Shown: piece by piece, positions 7,539-15,704 of the stretch
Numbering within the stretch: position 1 is the stretch's first letter
How the letters are laid out: the number at the start of each line of letters is the position of its first letter
NCBI RefSeq assembly: GCF_000444875.1
Contig: NC_021985.1
Span: 3,481,535-3,545,534 of the forward strand
Length of the DNA: 64,000 nt
Direction: 5' to 3'
Source: Streptomyces collinus Tu 365
Lineage (GTDB): Bacteria > Actinomycetota > Actinomycetes > Streptomycetales > Streptomycetaceae
Made by a program: the position numbers and the translations under genes
Notes under the pieces: model-generated
Seen by the model: only the letters and a program-made list of their open reading frames with translations
The model's database searches: none
What the model was told of the DNA's origin: nothing

Positions 7539-8197
7539 ACGGCACGTGCCCGGTCCCGGCGTGCGCCGCGGCCCCGGTACCGGTCCGTCGTGGAGTGGCA
7601 GTTGGGGCAGAGCAACCGCAGGTTGGGGAGACGGTTGTCCCGCCAGTCACCGCTGATGTGGTCCACCTCCAGTGGCAGCGGCTCGCCGAGCCAGACCGGC
7701 CCGATGCCGCACAGGGCGCACCGTTCCTCGACGCCCATCTCGGTCATCGCCCTCTTGAGACGTCCGCTCGGGACCCGTCCCGCTCGCGTCGACGCATCTC
7801 TGACGAGGATCTCCGCGGCGGTGCGTCGGCGCCGGTTCTCCCTCATGCGCTCCGTCCGTACCACCGGCGTGAAGTGTGAGGTGTCGATGCCGTAGCTCTT
7901 GATCTTGCGGCCGATGTGCGTGTGATGACCGCCGACGACCCCCAGTCCGAGATGGCGCAGTACGTCGTTCAGGCTGCAGGAAGCCGCCACCGCCGCTTCC
8001 AGGACCTCTCTCGTCCACTTCACCCCCTCCCGCTCGAAGTGCGACACGTCCACCCCGAGCTTCCTCATCCGCTCCCGGACGTACCGCCGCGTCGGGCTCC
8101 GGGGGTCCGCTCCCAGGTTCTCCAGTGCCTCCGAGAGCGTCCGCGCGCCGTGTGCCGCTTCCTGCAGCCGTTCCCTGGTGTACGTGCCGGCCCCCAT
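7535..8197 (-). CDS. HNH endonuclease with two N-terminal SHF modules
   Basis: 220 residues. The N-terminal half contains two copies of a helix-rich module, about residues 10-55 (ending GVDVSHFE) and 66-110 (ending GIDTSHFT), each with a SL/L..LG core. The downstream HNH protein has one copy (ending TDHF). The C-terminal HNH core has CALCG, PLEVDHISGDWRDNR and NLRLLCPNCH, so zinc Cys pairs and the catalytic His are intact. It precedes and overlaps the second HNH gene by four bases. The two cores are clearly homologous, so the pair probably arose by duplication. No partner methylase, helicase or integrase is next to them. Confidence 0.8.
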   Translation of the reverse strand: MGAGTYTRERLQEAAHGARTLSEALENLGADPRSPTRRYVRERMRKLGVDVSHFEREGVKWTREVLEAAVAASCSLNDVLRHLGLGVVGGHHTHIGRKIKSYGIDTSHFTPVVRTERMRENRRRRTAAEILVRDASTRAGRVPSGRLKRAMTEMGVEERCALCGIGPVWLGEPLPLEVDHISGDWRDNRLPNLRLLCPNCHSTTDRYRGRGARRDRARAV

Positions 8198-8281
8198 CGC
8201 TCCCCCTCCGTCCTGGCCACGTGTTCGTGGCTCGTACGGAGTAACGAGTCGTGGGGCGGGCGGTCACGGCCCAGGACGCGG

Positions 8282-8319
8282 GAACGGCCCGCCGCGGCGG
8301 ATGCCGGGGCGGGCCGTTC
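8282..8319 (-). terminator. Terminator-like hairpin downstream of bcp
   Basis: GAACGGCCCGCC (8282-8293) pairs exactly with GGCGGGCCGTTC (8308-8319). It lies 13 bases after the end of the minus-strand bcp gene. Confidence 0.75.
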
Positions 8320-8332
8320 GGGCGGGCGGACC

Positions 8333-8800
8333 TCAGATGCCGAGGTCCTTGATGATCTTCGCCACGTGGCCGGTGGCCTTGACGTTGTACAGGGCGCGCT
8401 CGACCTTGCCCTCCTCGTCCACGACCACCGTGGAGCGGATGACGCCGACGACCGTCTTGCCGTAGAGCTTCTTCTCGCCGAAGGCGCCGTACGCCTCCAG
8501 GACCTTCTTGTCCGGGTCGGCCAGCAGCGTGACCTTCAGGGACTCCTTCTCGCGGAACTTCGCGAGCTTCTCAGGCTTGTCGGGGCTGACGCCGAGGACG
8601 TCGTAGCCCGCCCCGGCCAGCACCTCCAGGTTGTCCGTGAAGTCGCAGGCCTGCTTGGTGCAGCCGGGAGTGAGGGCGGCGGGGTAGAAGTAGACGATGA
8701 CCTTGCGGCCCTTGTGGGCGGCAAGGGACACCTCGTTGCCGTCGGCGTCGAGGAGGGTGAAGTCGGGGGCCGGGTCCCCGGGCTGGAGTCGCTCGCTCAT
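8333..8800 (-). CDS. bcp: Thioredoxin-dependent thiol peroxidase (Bcp/PrxQ)
   Basis: 155 residues, the normal length for the Bcp group of peroxiredoxins, which reduce hydrogen and organic peroxides in the cytosol using thioredoxin. It opens with GDPAPDFTLLDADG and shows the active-site strand VIVYFYPAALTPGCTKQACDF. The peroxidatic Cys is in TPGCT and the resolving Cys follows five residues later (QACDF), as in PrxQ. GVSPDKPEKLAKF and the GVIRSTVVVDEEG strand complete the fold. It is a single gene with its own terminator, divergent from the DUF3618 gene at 8893. Confidence 0.95.
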   Translation of the reverse strand: MSERLQPGDPAPDFTLLDADGNEVSLAAHKGRKVIVYFYPAALTPGCTKQACDFTDNLEVLAGAGYDVLGVSPDKPEKLAKFREKESLKVTLLADPDKKVLEAYGAFGEKKLYGKTVVGVIRSTVVVDEEGKVERALYNVKATGHVAKIIKDLGI

Positions 8801-8892
8801 CGGGCCAGCGTAACCGGGGGGCCTTACGGTGCGGGAAAGCCGGGAACTGACAGACTGTCCAGAACAGCATCAAGGACTTCGGAGGCCGTACG

Positions 8893-9222
8893 GTGGCGGA
8901 CACGTCGGACACCAGAACCCCGGCGCAGATCGAGGCGGACATCAAGCGCCGCCGTGAAGTGCTGGCCGAGACGCTCGACGAGATCGGGGTGCGGGTGCAC
9001 CCGAAGACGATCGTCGGCGACGCGAAGGCCAAGGTGGTCGCCAATGTCGACCACACGGTCGGACGGGCGTACGTCGAGGTCAATCGCGTCGTGAGTGAGG
9101 TGCGCGCCCAGTTCGTGGACGAGGAGGGTGCGCCGCGGCTCGAGCGGGTCGTGCCCGTGGCCCTGGTGGTGGTCGGGGTCGTGGGGCTGCTCGCCCTCGG
9201 CGCGCGGCGCCGCAAGGGCTGA
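8893..9222 (+). CDS. DUF3618 family small membrane protein
   Basis: 109 residues from GTG 8893. The N-terminus TPAQIEADIKRRREVLAETLDEI is the DUF3618 signature, an amphipathic helix, and the C-terminus has one membrane segment (VVPVALVVVGVVGLLALGA) before a short basic tail (RRRKG). Proteins of this family are common in actinobacteria, often near other envelope stress genes; no biochemical role is known. It lies 42 bases upstream of the GroES-like gene on the same strand and could share its transcript. Confidence 0.85.
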   Translation: MADTSDTRTPAQIEADIKRRREVLAETLDEIGVRVHPKTIVGDAKAKVVANVDHTVGRAYVEVNRVVSEVRAQFVDEEGAPRLERVVPVALVVVGVVGLLALGARRRKG

Positions 9223-9264
9223 CCGGGTTCGTACGGGCTAGTGACAGGCAGGTAGGTTCGAGGT

Positions 9265-9618
9265 GTGAGCGCCAACAGAAACAGCGACCCCCAGCACGAC
9301 AAGCTGCCCATTCGCATGCTGCACGACCGGGTCCTCGTCCGGCAGGAGACCGGCGAGGGCGAGCGGCGGTCGGGCGGCGGCATCCTGATCCCCGCGACCG
9401 CGGCGGTCGGGCGCCGGCTGGCCTGGGCCGCGGTCGTCGCGGTCGGCCAGAACGTGCGGACCGTGGAGCCGGGCGACCGGGTCCTGTTCGACCCGGAGGA
9501 CCGGGCCGAGGTCGAGGTGCGGGGCGTGGCGTACGTGCTCATGCGCGAGCGCGACCTGCACGCGGTGGCCGCGGACCGGTTCGAGGGGGCCGAGGACTCC
9601 ACGGGCCTGTATCTCTGA
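9265..9618 (+). CDS. GroES-like (chaperonin-10 fold) protein
   Basis: 117 residues. After a polar start, LPIRMLHDRVLVRQETGEGERRSGG is the first strand and mobile-loop region of chaperonin-10, followed by GILIPATA, AAVVAVGQNV, VEPGDRVLFDP and the C-terminal YVLMRERDLHAV. It is longer than canonical GroES and the loop sequence differs, and no groEL is adjacent. It is therefore probably a paralogue of the main GroES with an unknown partner. GTG start at 9265. It ends 20 bases before a strong terminator. Confidence 0.85.
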   Translation: MSANRNSDPQHDKLPIRMLHDRVLVRQETGEGERRSGGGILIPATAAVGRRLAWAAVVAVGQNVRTVEPGDRVLFDPEDRAEVEVRGVAYVLMRERDLHAVAADRFEGAEDSTGLYL

Positions 9619-9637
9619 TCATCTCTGATCCGAGCAG

Positions 9638-9677
9638 GCCGGAGGGGCCGGTGACGGTGGTCACCGGCCCCTCCGGC
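9638..9677 (+). terminator. 18-bp perfect-stem terminator
   Basis: GCCGGAGGGGCCGGTGAC (9638-9655) pairs perfectly with 9660-9677 around a GGTG loop. It closes the DUF3618/GroES-like unit and separates it from the riboswitch-controlled exporter. Confidence 0.85.
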
Positions 9678-9700
9678 GTTCCTTTGCTATGTTCGAAGGA

Positions 9701-9745
9701 ACCCGACGAGACGCGCCGTACCGGGACGCAGGCAAAGACGACGCA
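9701..9745 (+). promoter_or_regulatory. Guanidine-III (ykkC-III) type riboswitch
   Basis: The segment closely follows the known guanidine-III aptamer of Thermobifida. CCCGACGAG starts it, then CGCGCCGTACCGGG closes a short P1 (CCCG with CGGG), and GGCAAAGACGACGC forms the pseudoknot strand with GCGCCGT (one C-A mismatch). The GACGACG at 9737-9743 is also complementary to CGTCGTC at 9765-9771, which abuts the TTGGAGG ribosome site of the exporter gene, a ready-made expression platform. The gene it precedes encodes an SMR-type guanidinium exporter, the usual target of this class. Confidence 0.8.
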
Positions 9746-9787
9746 CCGCGAGAAGTGGTTTTCCCGTCGTCTTGGAGGTGCGCTGTC

Positions 9788-10108
9788 GTGGCGTGGGTTC
9801 TGCTGGTCGTGGCCGGTCTGCTGGAGGTCGGCTGGTCGATCGGGATGAAGTACACGGACGGTTTCAGCCGGCTCGTGCCCAGCCTGTTCACCGGTGCGGG
9901 GATCGTCGCCAGCATGGTGCTGCTGTCGTACGCCGCCAGGTCGCTGCCCATCGGTACCGCCTACGGCGTGTGGGTGGGGATCGGGGCGGCCGGGGCGGCG
10001 GTGCTCGGCATGGTGGTGCTCGGTGAGCCGGTCACCGCGGCCCGGATCTTCTTCGTGTGTCTGCTGCTGGTCGCCGTGGTCGGGCTGAAGGTGACCGGCG
10101 GCCACTGA
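9788..10108 (+). CDS. gdx: SMR-family guanidinium exporter (Gdx/SugE type)
   Basis: 106 residues, the standard length of four-helix small multidrug resistance proteins that work as antiparallel dimers in the membrane. The essential Glu lies at residue 13 in VVAGLLEVGWSIGMKYT, and the Gdx-type features GLLEVGW and YGVWVGIGAAGAAVLGM are present. The frame is open upstream, but GTG 9788 is the first start after the GGAGG site at 9774-9778 and gives the family N-terminus. The guanidine-III riboswitch just upstream supports guanidinium as the exported ion rather than hydrophobic drugs. A hairpin at 10114 ends the unit. Confidence 0.9.
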   Translation: MAWVLLVVAGLLEVGWSIGMKYTDGFSRLVPSLFTGAGIVASMVLLSYAARSLPIGTAYGVWVGIGAAGAAVLGMVVLGEPVTAARIFFVCLLLVAVVGLKVTGGH

Positions 10109-10113
10109 GGACG

Positions 10114-10150
10114 GACGCCCGTCAGCGGCCGGCGGTCGCTGACGGGCGTC
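10114..10150. terminator. Terminator between the exporter and PBP genes
   Basis: GACGCCCGTCAGCG (10114-10127) pairs perfectly with 10137-10150. The two flanking genes converge, so it can serve both. It is followed by three tandem copies of a GCGGTCCTCC-like decamer at about 10165-10205. Confidence 0.8.
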
Positions 10151-10213
10151 GTCCTTCTTCACGGTCCTCCGCGGTTTTGCGCGGTCCTCCGCGGTCCTCC
10201 GCGGTCGCGGTTT

Positions 10214-13200
10214 CTACGGTTGGGCCCCTGTGGTGCCGGGGCCGCCCGGGGCGCCTCCGTCGGCGCCGCCGCCGGTGGCCGTACCGCCGCCGTTGGCGCC
10301 GCCCTGTGTCCCGCCGCCGTCGGTGGTCGTGCCGCCGCCGTTGGCGCCTCCTGCCGCGTCGCCGCCGTTGGCGCCGCCCTGTGTCCCGCCGCCGTCAGTG
10401 GTCGTGCCACCGCCGCCGGTCGTGGTCCCGCCGTTGGTGGCACCCGTGGTGCCGCCGTCGGTCGGGGTGCCGGAGGGGGTGCTGGTGGTGCCGCCGTTGC
10501 CCTGGCCGCCGTCGTTGGTGGTGCCCCCGTTGTCCTGGCCGGTGGTGCCGGGCTGGTCGGAGGGGCTCGAACTCGGGGGCAGGACCACGTCGGCGCCCTG
10601 CTGGAGTTCGAGGTCGAACTCGGTGGCCGGCTTGCCCTTGAGGGCGTCGCGCGTGTACTGCGCCCAGATGGCGGTGGGCGGGCCACCACCGTTCATACGG
10701 GGCTGGCCGAGGGCGTAGTACAGCGACCTGTGCTTGGCCGTGACCGGGTCCTGGCCCATGACGGAGACGACGGTGGCGAGGTCGGGGGTGTAGCCCGCGA
10801 ACCAGGCGGCGGTGTCCTCCTCGGCGGTGCCGGTCTTGCCGGCCGCGGGACGGCCGGCCTGCTGGGCGGCGACGGCGGTGCCGTTGTCGACGACGCTCTG
10901 CAGGACGGAGGTGGTGGTGTCGGCGGCCTCGCGGCTGACGGCCTGCTTGGTCTGCCGGTCGGGCAGCTTGACGTCCTCGGTGCTGTCCTTGGTGATCTTC
11001 TCGACCATGGTGTACGTGCCGTGCCTGCCGTGGTTGGCGAGCGTGGCGTACGACTCCGCCATGTCCAGGACGCTGGCGGTGGCGGTGCCGAGGGCGATGG
11101 ACGGGTAGGGCTGGAGGTCCTGCGTGCCGGACGGGACGCCGAGGTCGACGGCGGTCTGCTTGACCTTGGCGGGGCCCACGTCGACGGCCATCTGTGCGTA
11201 GACCGAGTTGACCGAGAGGTCGGTGGCCTTGCGGACGGTGATGTCGCCGTACGACTTCTGGTCCTCGTTCGCGGGGGCGTAGGGGCCGCCGCTCCAGCCC
11301 TGCACGGGGCGCCGGTTGGTGCCGTCGTACGTGGTGTTCGGGGTGATGGGCTGGCCGTCCTGGGTGGTCGAGCTGTTCTGCACCGCCGCGGTGAACACGA
11401 AGGGCTTGAAGGTGGAGCCGACCTGGAAGTCACCGCGGGTGGCGCCGTTGGTGTACTGCTTCACGTAGTCGATGCCGCCGTACAGGGCGACGACCTTGCC
11501 CGTCTTGGGGTCGACGGAGGCGCCGCCGGCCCGGACGTAGTTGTCGACCTTGTTGTTCTTCTTGTCCAGCTTGGAGATCAGCTGGTCGTTGACGGCCTTG
11601 ACGAAGGCGTTCTGCTTGGACTTCTGGAACGTGGTGGTGATGCGGTAGCCGCCGCCCTCCAGCTGTTCCTTGGTGAGGATCTCGTTCTCGGTGAGGTAGT
11701 CCTTGACGGCCTCGACGAGGTAGCCGCGCTGGCCGGAGAGGCCGGTGGAGACGGTCTGCTCCTTCGGCATGGGGAACTTCATGCCGGCGCGCTCGGACTT
11801 GCTGAGCCAGCCCTTGGTGACCATGCCGTCCAGGACGTAGTTCCAGCGGGCGATGGCGGCGGGCTTGTTCTCGGGGTGGGCCACGACGTCGTACTCGCTG
11901 GGCGCGTTGACGAGCGCGGCGAGGTAGGCGGCGCGGGCCGGGTCGAGGTCGGCCGCGTCCTTGCCGTAGTAGGCCTGGGCGGCGGACTGGATGCCGTAGG
12001 CGTTGCGGCCGAAGTAGCTGGTGTTGAGGTAGCCCTCGAGGATCTCGTCCTTGGACTTGTTGCGGTCCAGCTTGATCGAGATGAAGAACTCCTTGGCCTT
12101 GCGGGTGACCGTCTGTTCCTGGGCCAGGTAGTAGTTCTTCACGTACTGCTGGGTGATCGTGGAGCCGGACTGCTTGCCCTTGCCGGTGGCGGTGTTCCAG
12201 CCGGCGCGGAGCATGGCCTTGGGGTCGATGGCGGACTCGGTGTAGAAGTCGCGGTCCTCGGCGGCCAGGATCGCGTGCTGGGCGGGCTTGGAGATCTGGG
12301 CGAGGGTGACGTTCTCGCGGTTGATCTGGCCGTCGCGGGCGAGCTGGGAGCCGTCGGCGTACAGGTAGACGTTGCTCTGCTTGGTGGCGAGGGCGTTGGC
12401 GGAGGGGATCGGCACCATCGAGTAGCCGATGAAGAACAGGCCGACGATCAGCAGCACGCCCATCACGAAGGTGCCGAGCACCATGCGCCAGGTCGGGACG
12501 AGGCGCCGCCATCCGGTCCGCTTGGGCCGCTTCGGCTTCTTGCCCTTGCCGCCGCTGCCTGCGGGGTTCGCGGTGGCCGGGGCGGCGGGGTTCGCCGCGG
12601 GGGCCTGGGCCGCCCGGGCGGCGGCGCCGGCCTGCCCGGCGGAACCGGCTGCGGCAGCGGCAGCGGCTGCGGCTGCGGCACCCGCTGCGGCGCCGGTCCC
12701 GGCCCCGGTGCCGGAGCCTGCTCCGGTCCCGGCCGGACGGGTGGCACCGGTCATGCCGGACGCGCCGAGCGCCTGGGACGTCCGGGACGTGGGGGTGGAG
12801 GAGGACGAGGGTGACGAGGCCGACGGCTTGGCCGGCTGCTTCGGCCCGGACTGCTCGCCCTGCTGGGGAGCCTTGACCCGACGGAGGATCTGGGTGGTCT
12901 CGGGGGCCTGCCCTTCGGCCGCACCCTGCGCGGCGGCACCGGCCTTGCCGGACCGCCCCGTCGCCGGGGGCTTCTCGATCCGCCGCAGCACCTGCGTGCT
13001 CTCGGCGGAGTCGGACTTGTCCGCGGCCGGGCCGCCCTTGCCGGGGGCCTGAGCGGACCGCCCCTGACCGGGCCGCTGCGGCTTCCCGGGCGTCTGCGCG
13101 CCGGCGGCGGCCTCCGCGTCACCGGACGCGTCGCCCCTGCCGGACGCCTGCGCCCGCCCCGCCGCTGCCCCGCCGGCGGCACCGGACGCGCCGGCCCCTC

Positions 13201-13882
13201 GACGTTCATCTGCCCGCTGGGCCTCACCGGGCCGACGGGTCCGACCACCGTCCCGCGCCCCGCCGGCCTCGGCCGACCGCTGAGCCCCGACGGCGCCCGA
13301 CGCCTCGCCGGGGCGCTGAGCCTCACCGGAACCTGCCCCGCCCCCGGAGCGCTGAGCCGCATCGGCCCCCCGCGCCCCACCGGACTGCTGCGGCACACCA
13401 GTACCACCAGTCCCACTGGTCCCAGTGGTCCCACTGGTGCGGCTGGTACCACCGGCACCACCAGCACCACCGGCTCCGCCGGCCCCCTGCGTCGCGCCGT
13501 CGGCACGCGTCTCACCGGACCGCTGGGTCTCGCCCGGCCGCCCGGAGGCGTCGGACTCACCCGAGGCGCCGGATCGGCGCTCCTCGCCGGCCCTGGTGGG
13601 TGCCGCCGGGGCGGTCCGCCCGGTCGTACGGGGGGCCGGGACGGCGCGGCCCGCCTGGGCCGCGCGGCGTACCTGGTCGAGGCGGCCGGTGCGGGCGGCC
13701 GGGACCGACGGGTCGCCGGGTGATCCGGCTCGCGGCGTCGCCCCGGCCGGGTCCGCCGCCCCCTCGGCCGGATCTGCGTTCGCGTCGGTGGAGCCCGTCG
13801 GCTCCCCGGGCCCTTCAGCCGGCAGCGGTTCCTCCGGTGCCCCGCCCTTGCCCTGCTGCTGCGGCTGCGGCTCGTCGCTCAT
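10214..13882 (-). CDS. Class A penicillin-binding protein with long disordered N-terminus
   Basis: 1222 residues, a bifunctional peptidoglycan synthase. About 460 N-terminal residues are cytoplasmic and disordered, rich in Gly, Ala, Pro and charged repeats, with three VLRR(I/V)-type motifs (STQVLRRIEKP, TTQILRRVKAP). One membrane helix follows (VLGTFVMGVLLIVGLFF, about 466-488). The glycosyltransferase GT51 domain has EDRDFYTE near 541, GSTITQQYVKN and LNTSYFG. The transpeptidase domain has SxxK in GSTFKPF near 822, SVN in DLSVNSV and KTGT near 1015. The tail is Gly/Thr/Asn-rich. Start ATG 13882 (MSDEPQPQQQ) has an AGGAG site; the frame is open 99 codons further up. Confidence 0.9.
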   Translation of the reverse strand: MSDEPQPQQQGKGGAPEEPLPAEGPGEPTGSTDANADPAEGAADPAGATPRAGSPGDPSVPAARTGRLDQVRRAAQAGRAVPAPRTTGRTAPAAPTRAGEERRSGASGESDASGRPGETQRSGETRADGATQGAGGAGGAGGAGGTSRTSGTTGTSGTGGTGVPQQSGGARGADAAQRSGGGAGSGEAQRPGEASGAVGAQRSAEAGGARDGGRTRRPGEAQRADERRGAGASGAAGGAAAGRAQASGRGDASGDAEAAAGAQTPGKPQRPGQGRSAQAPGKGGPAADKSDSAESTQVLRRIEKPPATGRSGKAGAAAQGAAEGQAPETTQILRRVKAPQQGEQSGPKQPAKPSASSPSSSSTPTSRTSQALGASGMTGATRPAGTGAGSGTGAGTGAAAGAAAAAAAAAAAGSAGQAGAAARAAQAPAANPAAPATANPAGSGGKGKKPKRPKRTGWRRLVPTWRMVLGTFVMGVLLIVGLFFIGYSMVPIPSANALATKQSNVYLYADGSQLARDGQINRENVTLAQISKPAQHAILAAEDRDFYTESAIDPKAMLRAGWNTATGKGKQSGSTITQQYVKNYYLAQEQTVTRKAKEFFISIKLDRNKSKDEILEGYLNTSYFGRNAYGIQSAAQAYYGKDAADLDPARAAYLAALVNAPSEYDVVAHPENKPAAIARWNYVLDGMVTKGWLSKSERAGMKFPMPKEQTVSTGLSGQRGYLVEAVKDYLTENEILTKEQLEGGGYRITTTFQKSKQNAFVKAVNDQLISKLDKKNNKVDNYVRAGGASVDPKTGKVVALYGGIDYVKQYTNGATRGDFQVGSTFKPFVFTAAVQNSSTTQDGQPITPNTTYDGTNRRPVQGWSGGPYAPANEDQKSYGDITVRKATDLSVNSVYAQMAVDVGPAKVKQTAVDLGVPSGTQDLQPYPSIALGTATASVLDMAESYATLANHGRHGTYTMVEKITKDSTEDVKLPDRQTKQAVSREAADTTTSVLQSVVDNGTAVAAQQAGRPAAGKTGTAEEDTAAWFAGYTPDLATVVSVMGQDPVTAKHRSLYYALGQPRMNGGGPPTAIWAQYTRDALKGKPATEFDLELQQGADVVLPPSSSPSDQPGTTGQDNGGTTNDGGQGNGGTTSTPSGTPTDGGTTGATNGGTTTGGGGTTTDGGGTQGGANGGDAAGGANGGGTTTDGGGTQGGANGGGTATGGGADGGAPGGPGTTGAQP

Positions 13883-14084
13883 CTCGTGCACGGACTCCTG
13901 TTTCGCGTCGTACGTTTCCCGTACGCCTCGTACGCCTTCTGCCCCCTGTTTGAAGACTCTCGCACCTGGCGTTCCGTTCCCGGATAGCGGCACGCATCCG
14001 GGACGAAAATGCGTGGCCGGTCGCCGTGCCTCCGGACTAGGCTCCTGCGCTTCGGTGTCGAGAGGTCCGGGGAGGTCGACTGAC

Positions 14085-14885
14085 GTGGGCGCGGGACGGT
14101 TGTACGTGGCCGTCGCGGCGGGGGGATTCAGACGGTACGCGACGTATCGGGCCGCCACTGCGGCAGGGGTCTTCACCAATACGGTCTTCGGGCTGATCCT
14201 CGTCTACACCTACCTGGCGCTGTGGGACGTGAAACCGCACCTCGGAGGCTACGACCAGGCACAGGCGGTGACGTTCGTGTGGCTGGGACAGGCGCTGTAC
14301 GCGACGCTGGCGATCCAGGGCGGCGGCTTCGAGACGGAGTTCATGGAGCGCATCCGTACGGGTGAGGTAGCGATCGATCTGTACCGGCCGGCGGACCTGC
14401 AAGTGTGGTGGCTGGCGAACGACTTGGGCCGGGCGGTGTTCCAGCTCCTCGGCCGTGGTGTGATCCCGTTCACTTTCGGGGCGCTGGTCTTCCCGACGGC
14501 GCTGCCGCATGACGTGGGGACGTGGCTGGCGTTCCTGGTGGCCGTGGCGCTGGCGATGGTCGTCAGCTTCGGGATCCGTTACCTGGTGGCGCTGACCGGG
14601 TTCTGGCTGATGGACGGCACGGGGGCGCTCCAGGCGCTGATGATCACGGGCATCTTCTGTTCGGGGATGACGCTGCCGCTGAACGCGTTCCCGGGGACGC
14701 TCGGTGAGGTCGTACGGGTGCTGCCGTGGGCGGCGCAGGTGCAGGTGCCCGCGGATGTGCTGATGGGGCAGGCGGACCCGCTGCCCGCCTTCGCGTTCCA
14801 GGCGGTGTGGGCGGTGGTGCTGCTGGCGGCGGGACGGCTGTTGCAGACGGCGGCGGCCCGGCGGGTGGTGGTCCAGGGTGGGTGA
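14085..14885 (+). CDS. ABC-2 type exporter permease
   Basis: 266 residues from GTG 14085 (GGGGAGG site upstream). It has six hydrophobic segments and the features of the ABC-2 DUF990/daunorubicin-type permeases found in three-gene actinobacterial cassettes: a cytoplasmic start (FRRYATYRAA), a membrane helix (TNTVFGLILVYTYLALW), the charged loop ERIRTGEVAIDLYRPADLQ, then helices to the C-terminus. It is the first gene of a unit with a second permease (overlap 8 bases) and an ATPase, so the two permeases probably form a heterodimer. The exported substrate is unknown. Confidence 0.85.
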   Translation: MGAGRLYVAVAAGGFRRYATYRAATAAGVFTNTVFGLILVYTYLALWDVKPHLGGYDQAQAVTFVWLGQALYATLAIQGGGFETEFMERIRTGEVAIDLYRPADLQVWWLANDLGRAVFQLLGRGVIPFTFGALVFPTALPHDVGTWLAFLVAVALAMVVSFGIRYLVALTGFWLMDGTGALQALMITGIFCSGMTLPLNAFPGTLGEVVRVLPWAAQVQVPADVLMGQADPLPAFAFQAVWAVVLLAAGRLLQTAAARRVVVQGG

Positions 14886-15702
14886 GCGTGGTGCCGTGGC
14901 GGAGGGGTTGCGCGCGTACCGGCTGATCGCCGGGATGTGGATGCGGTCGACGCTGACCTACCGGGCGTCGTTCGCGCTGGCGGTGTGCGGCGGGGTGCTG
15001 GTGACGGGGCTGGATTTCGTGTCGATCCTGCTGATGTTCTCGCGGGTCGACGTCCTCGGCGGTTACTCGCTGGCCGAGGTGGCGTTCCTGTACGGGTTGT
15101 CGGCGACGTCGTTCGGGATCGCGGACCTGGCGATCGGTTCGGCGGGCCGGCTGGGCACCCGGGTGCGGGACGGCACGCTCGACACCTTGCTGGTGCGGCC
15201 GGCGCCGGTGCTGGCGCAGGTGGCCGCCGACCGGTTCGCGCTGCGCCGGGTCGCCCGGATCACGCAGGGGGCGCTGGTGCTGGGCTGGGCGCTGGTCGCG
15301 TCGGACATCGTCTGGACGCCGGTGAAGGTGCTGATGGTGCCGGGGATGCTGGTGTGCGGCGGGATGATCTTCGCCGCGGTGTTCGTGGTGGGGGCGGCGT
15401 TCCAGTTCGTGGCGCAGGACGCCTCCGAGGTGCAGAACGCGTTCACGTACGGCGGTCAGACGCTGTTGCAGTACCCGCCGACCGTGTTCGGCAAGGAGCT
15501 GGTGCGGGGGGTGACGTTCATGCTGCCGCTGGCCTTCGTCAACTGGGTGCCGGCGGCCTATGTGCTGGGGCGGCCGTATCCGCTGGGCGGGGTGCCCGGG
15601 TGGGCGGCGTTCGCGCCTCCGCTGGTGGCGGTGGTGTGCTGCGCGGCGGCGGGTCTCGCGTGGCGGACGGGTCTTCGGTCGTATCGGAGCACAGGGAGTT
15701 AG
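14878..15702 (+). CDS. ABC-2 type exporter permease, second subunit
   Basis: 274 residues, overlapping the first permease gene by eight bases, which indicates translational coupling. Six membrane segments are visible, with the loop SAGRLGTRVRDGTLDTLLVRP after helix 3 corresponding to the RIRTGEVAIDLYRP loop of its partner, a conserved feature of this ABC-2 subfamily. It ends two bases before the ATPase start. Partner of the proteins at 14085 and 15705 in one exporter in the cytoplasmic membrane. Nothing in the sequence shows the cargo; the neighbouring PBP is on the opposite strand. Confidence 0.85.
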   Translation: MGERGAVAEGLRAYRLIAGMWMRSTLTYRASFALAVCGGVLVTGLDFVSILLMFSRVDVLGGYSLAEVAFLYGLSATSFGIADLAIGSAGRLGTRVRDGTLDTLLVRPAPVLAQVAADRFALRRVARITQGALVLGWALVASDIVWTPVKVLMVPGMLVCGGMIFAAVFVVGAAFQFVAQDASEVQNAFTYGGQTLLQYPPTVFGKELVRGVTFMLPLAFVNWVPAAYVLGRPYPLGGVPGWAAFAPPLVAVVCCAAAGLAWRTGLRSYRSTGS

Positions 15703-15704
15703 CG

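Noticed and set aside
10160-10205. Tandem decamers GCGGTCCTCC after the exporter terminator as a CRISPR-like array
   Set aside because: Only about three contiguous copies without spacers; no Cas genes in the window.
10220-12814. Plus-strand 864-residue frame opposite the PBP gene
   Set aside because: Antisense shadow of a high-GC gene; the minus strand has all PBP motifs and codon bias.
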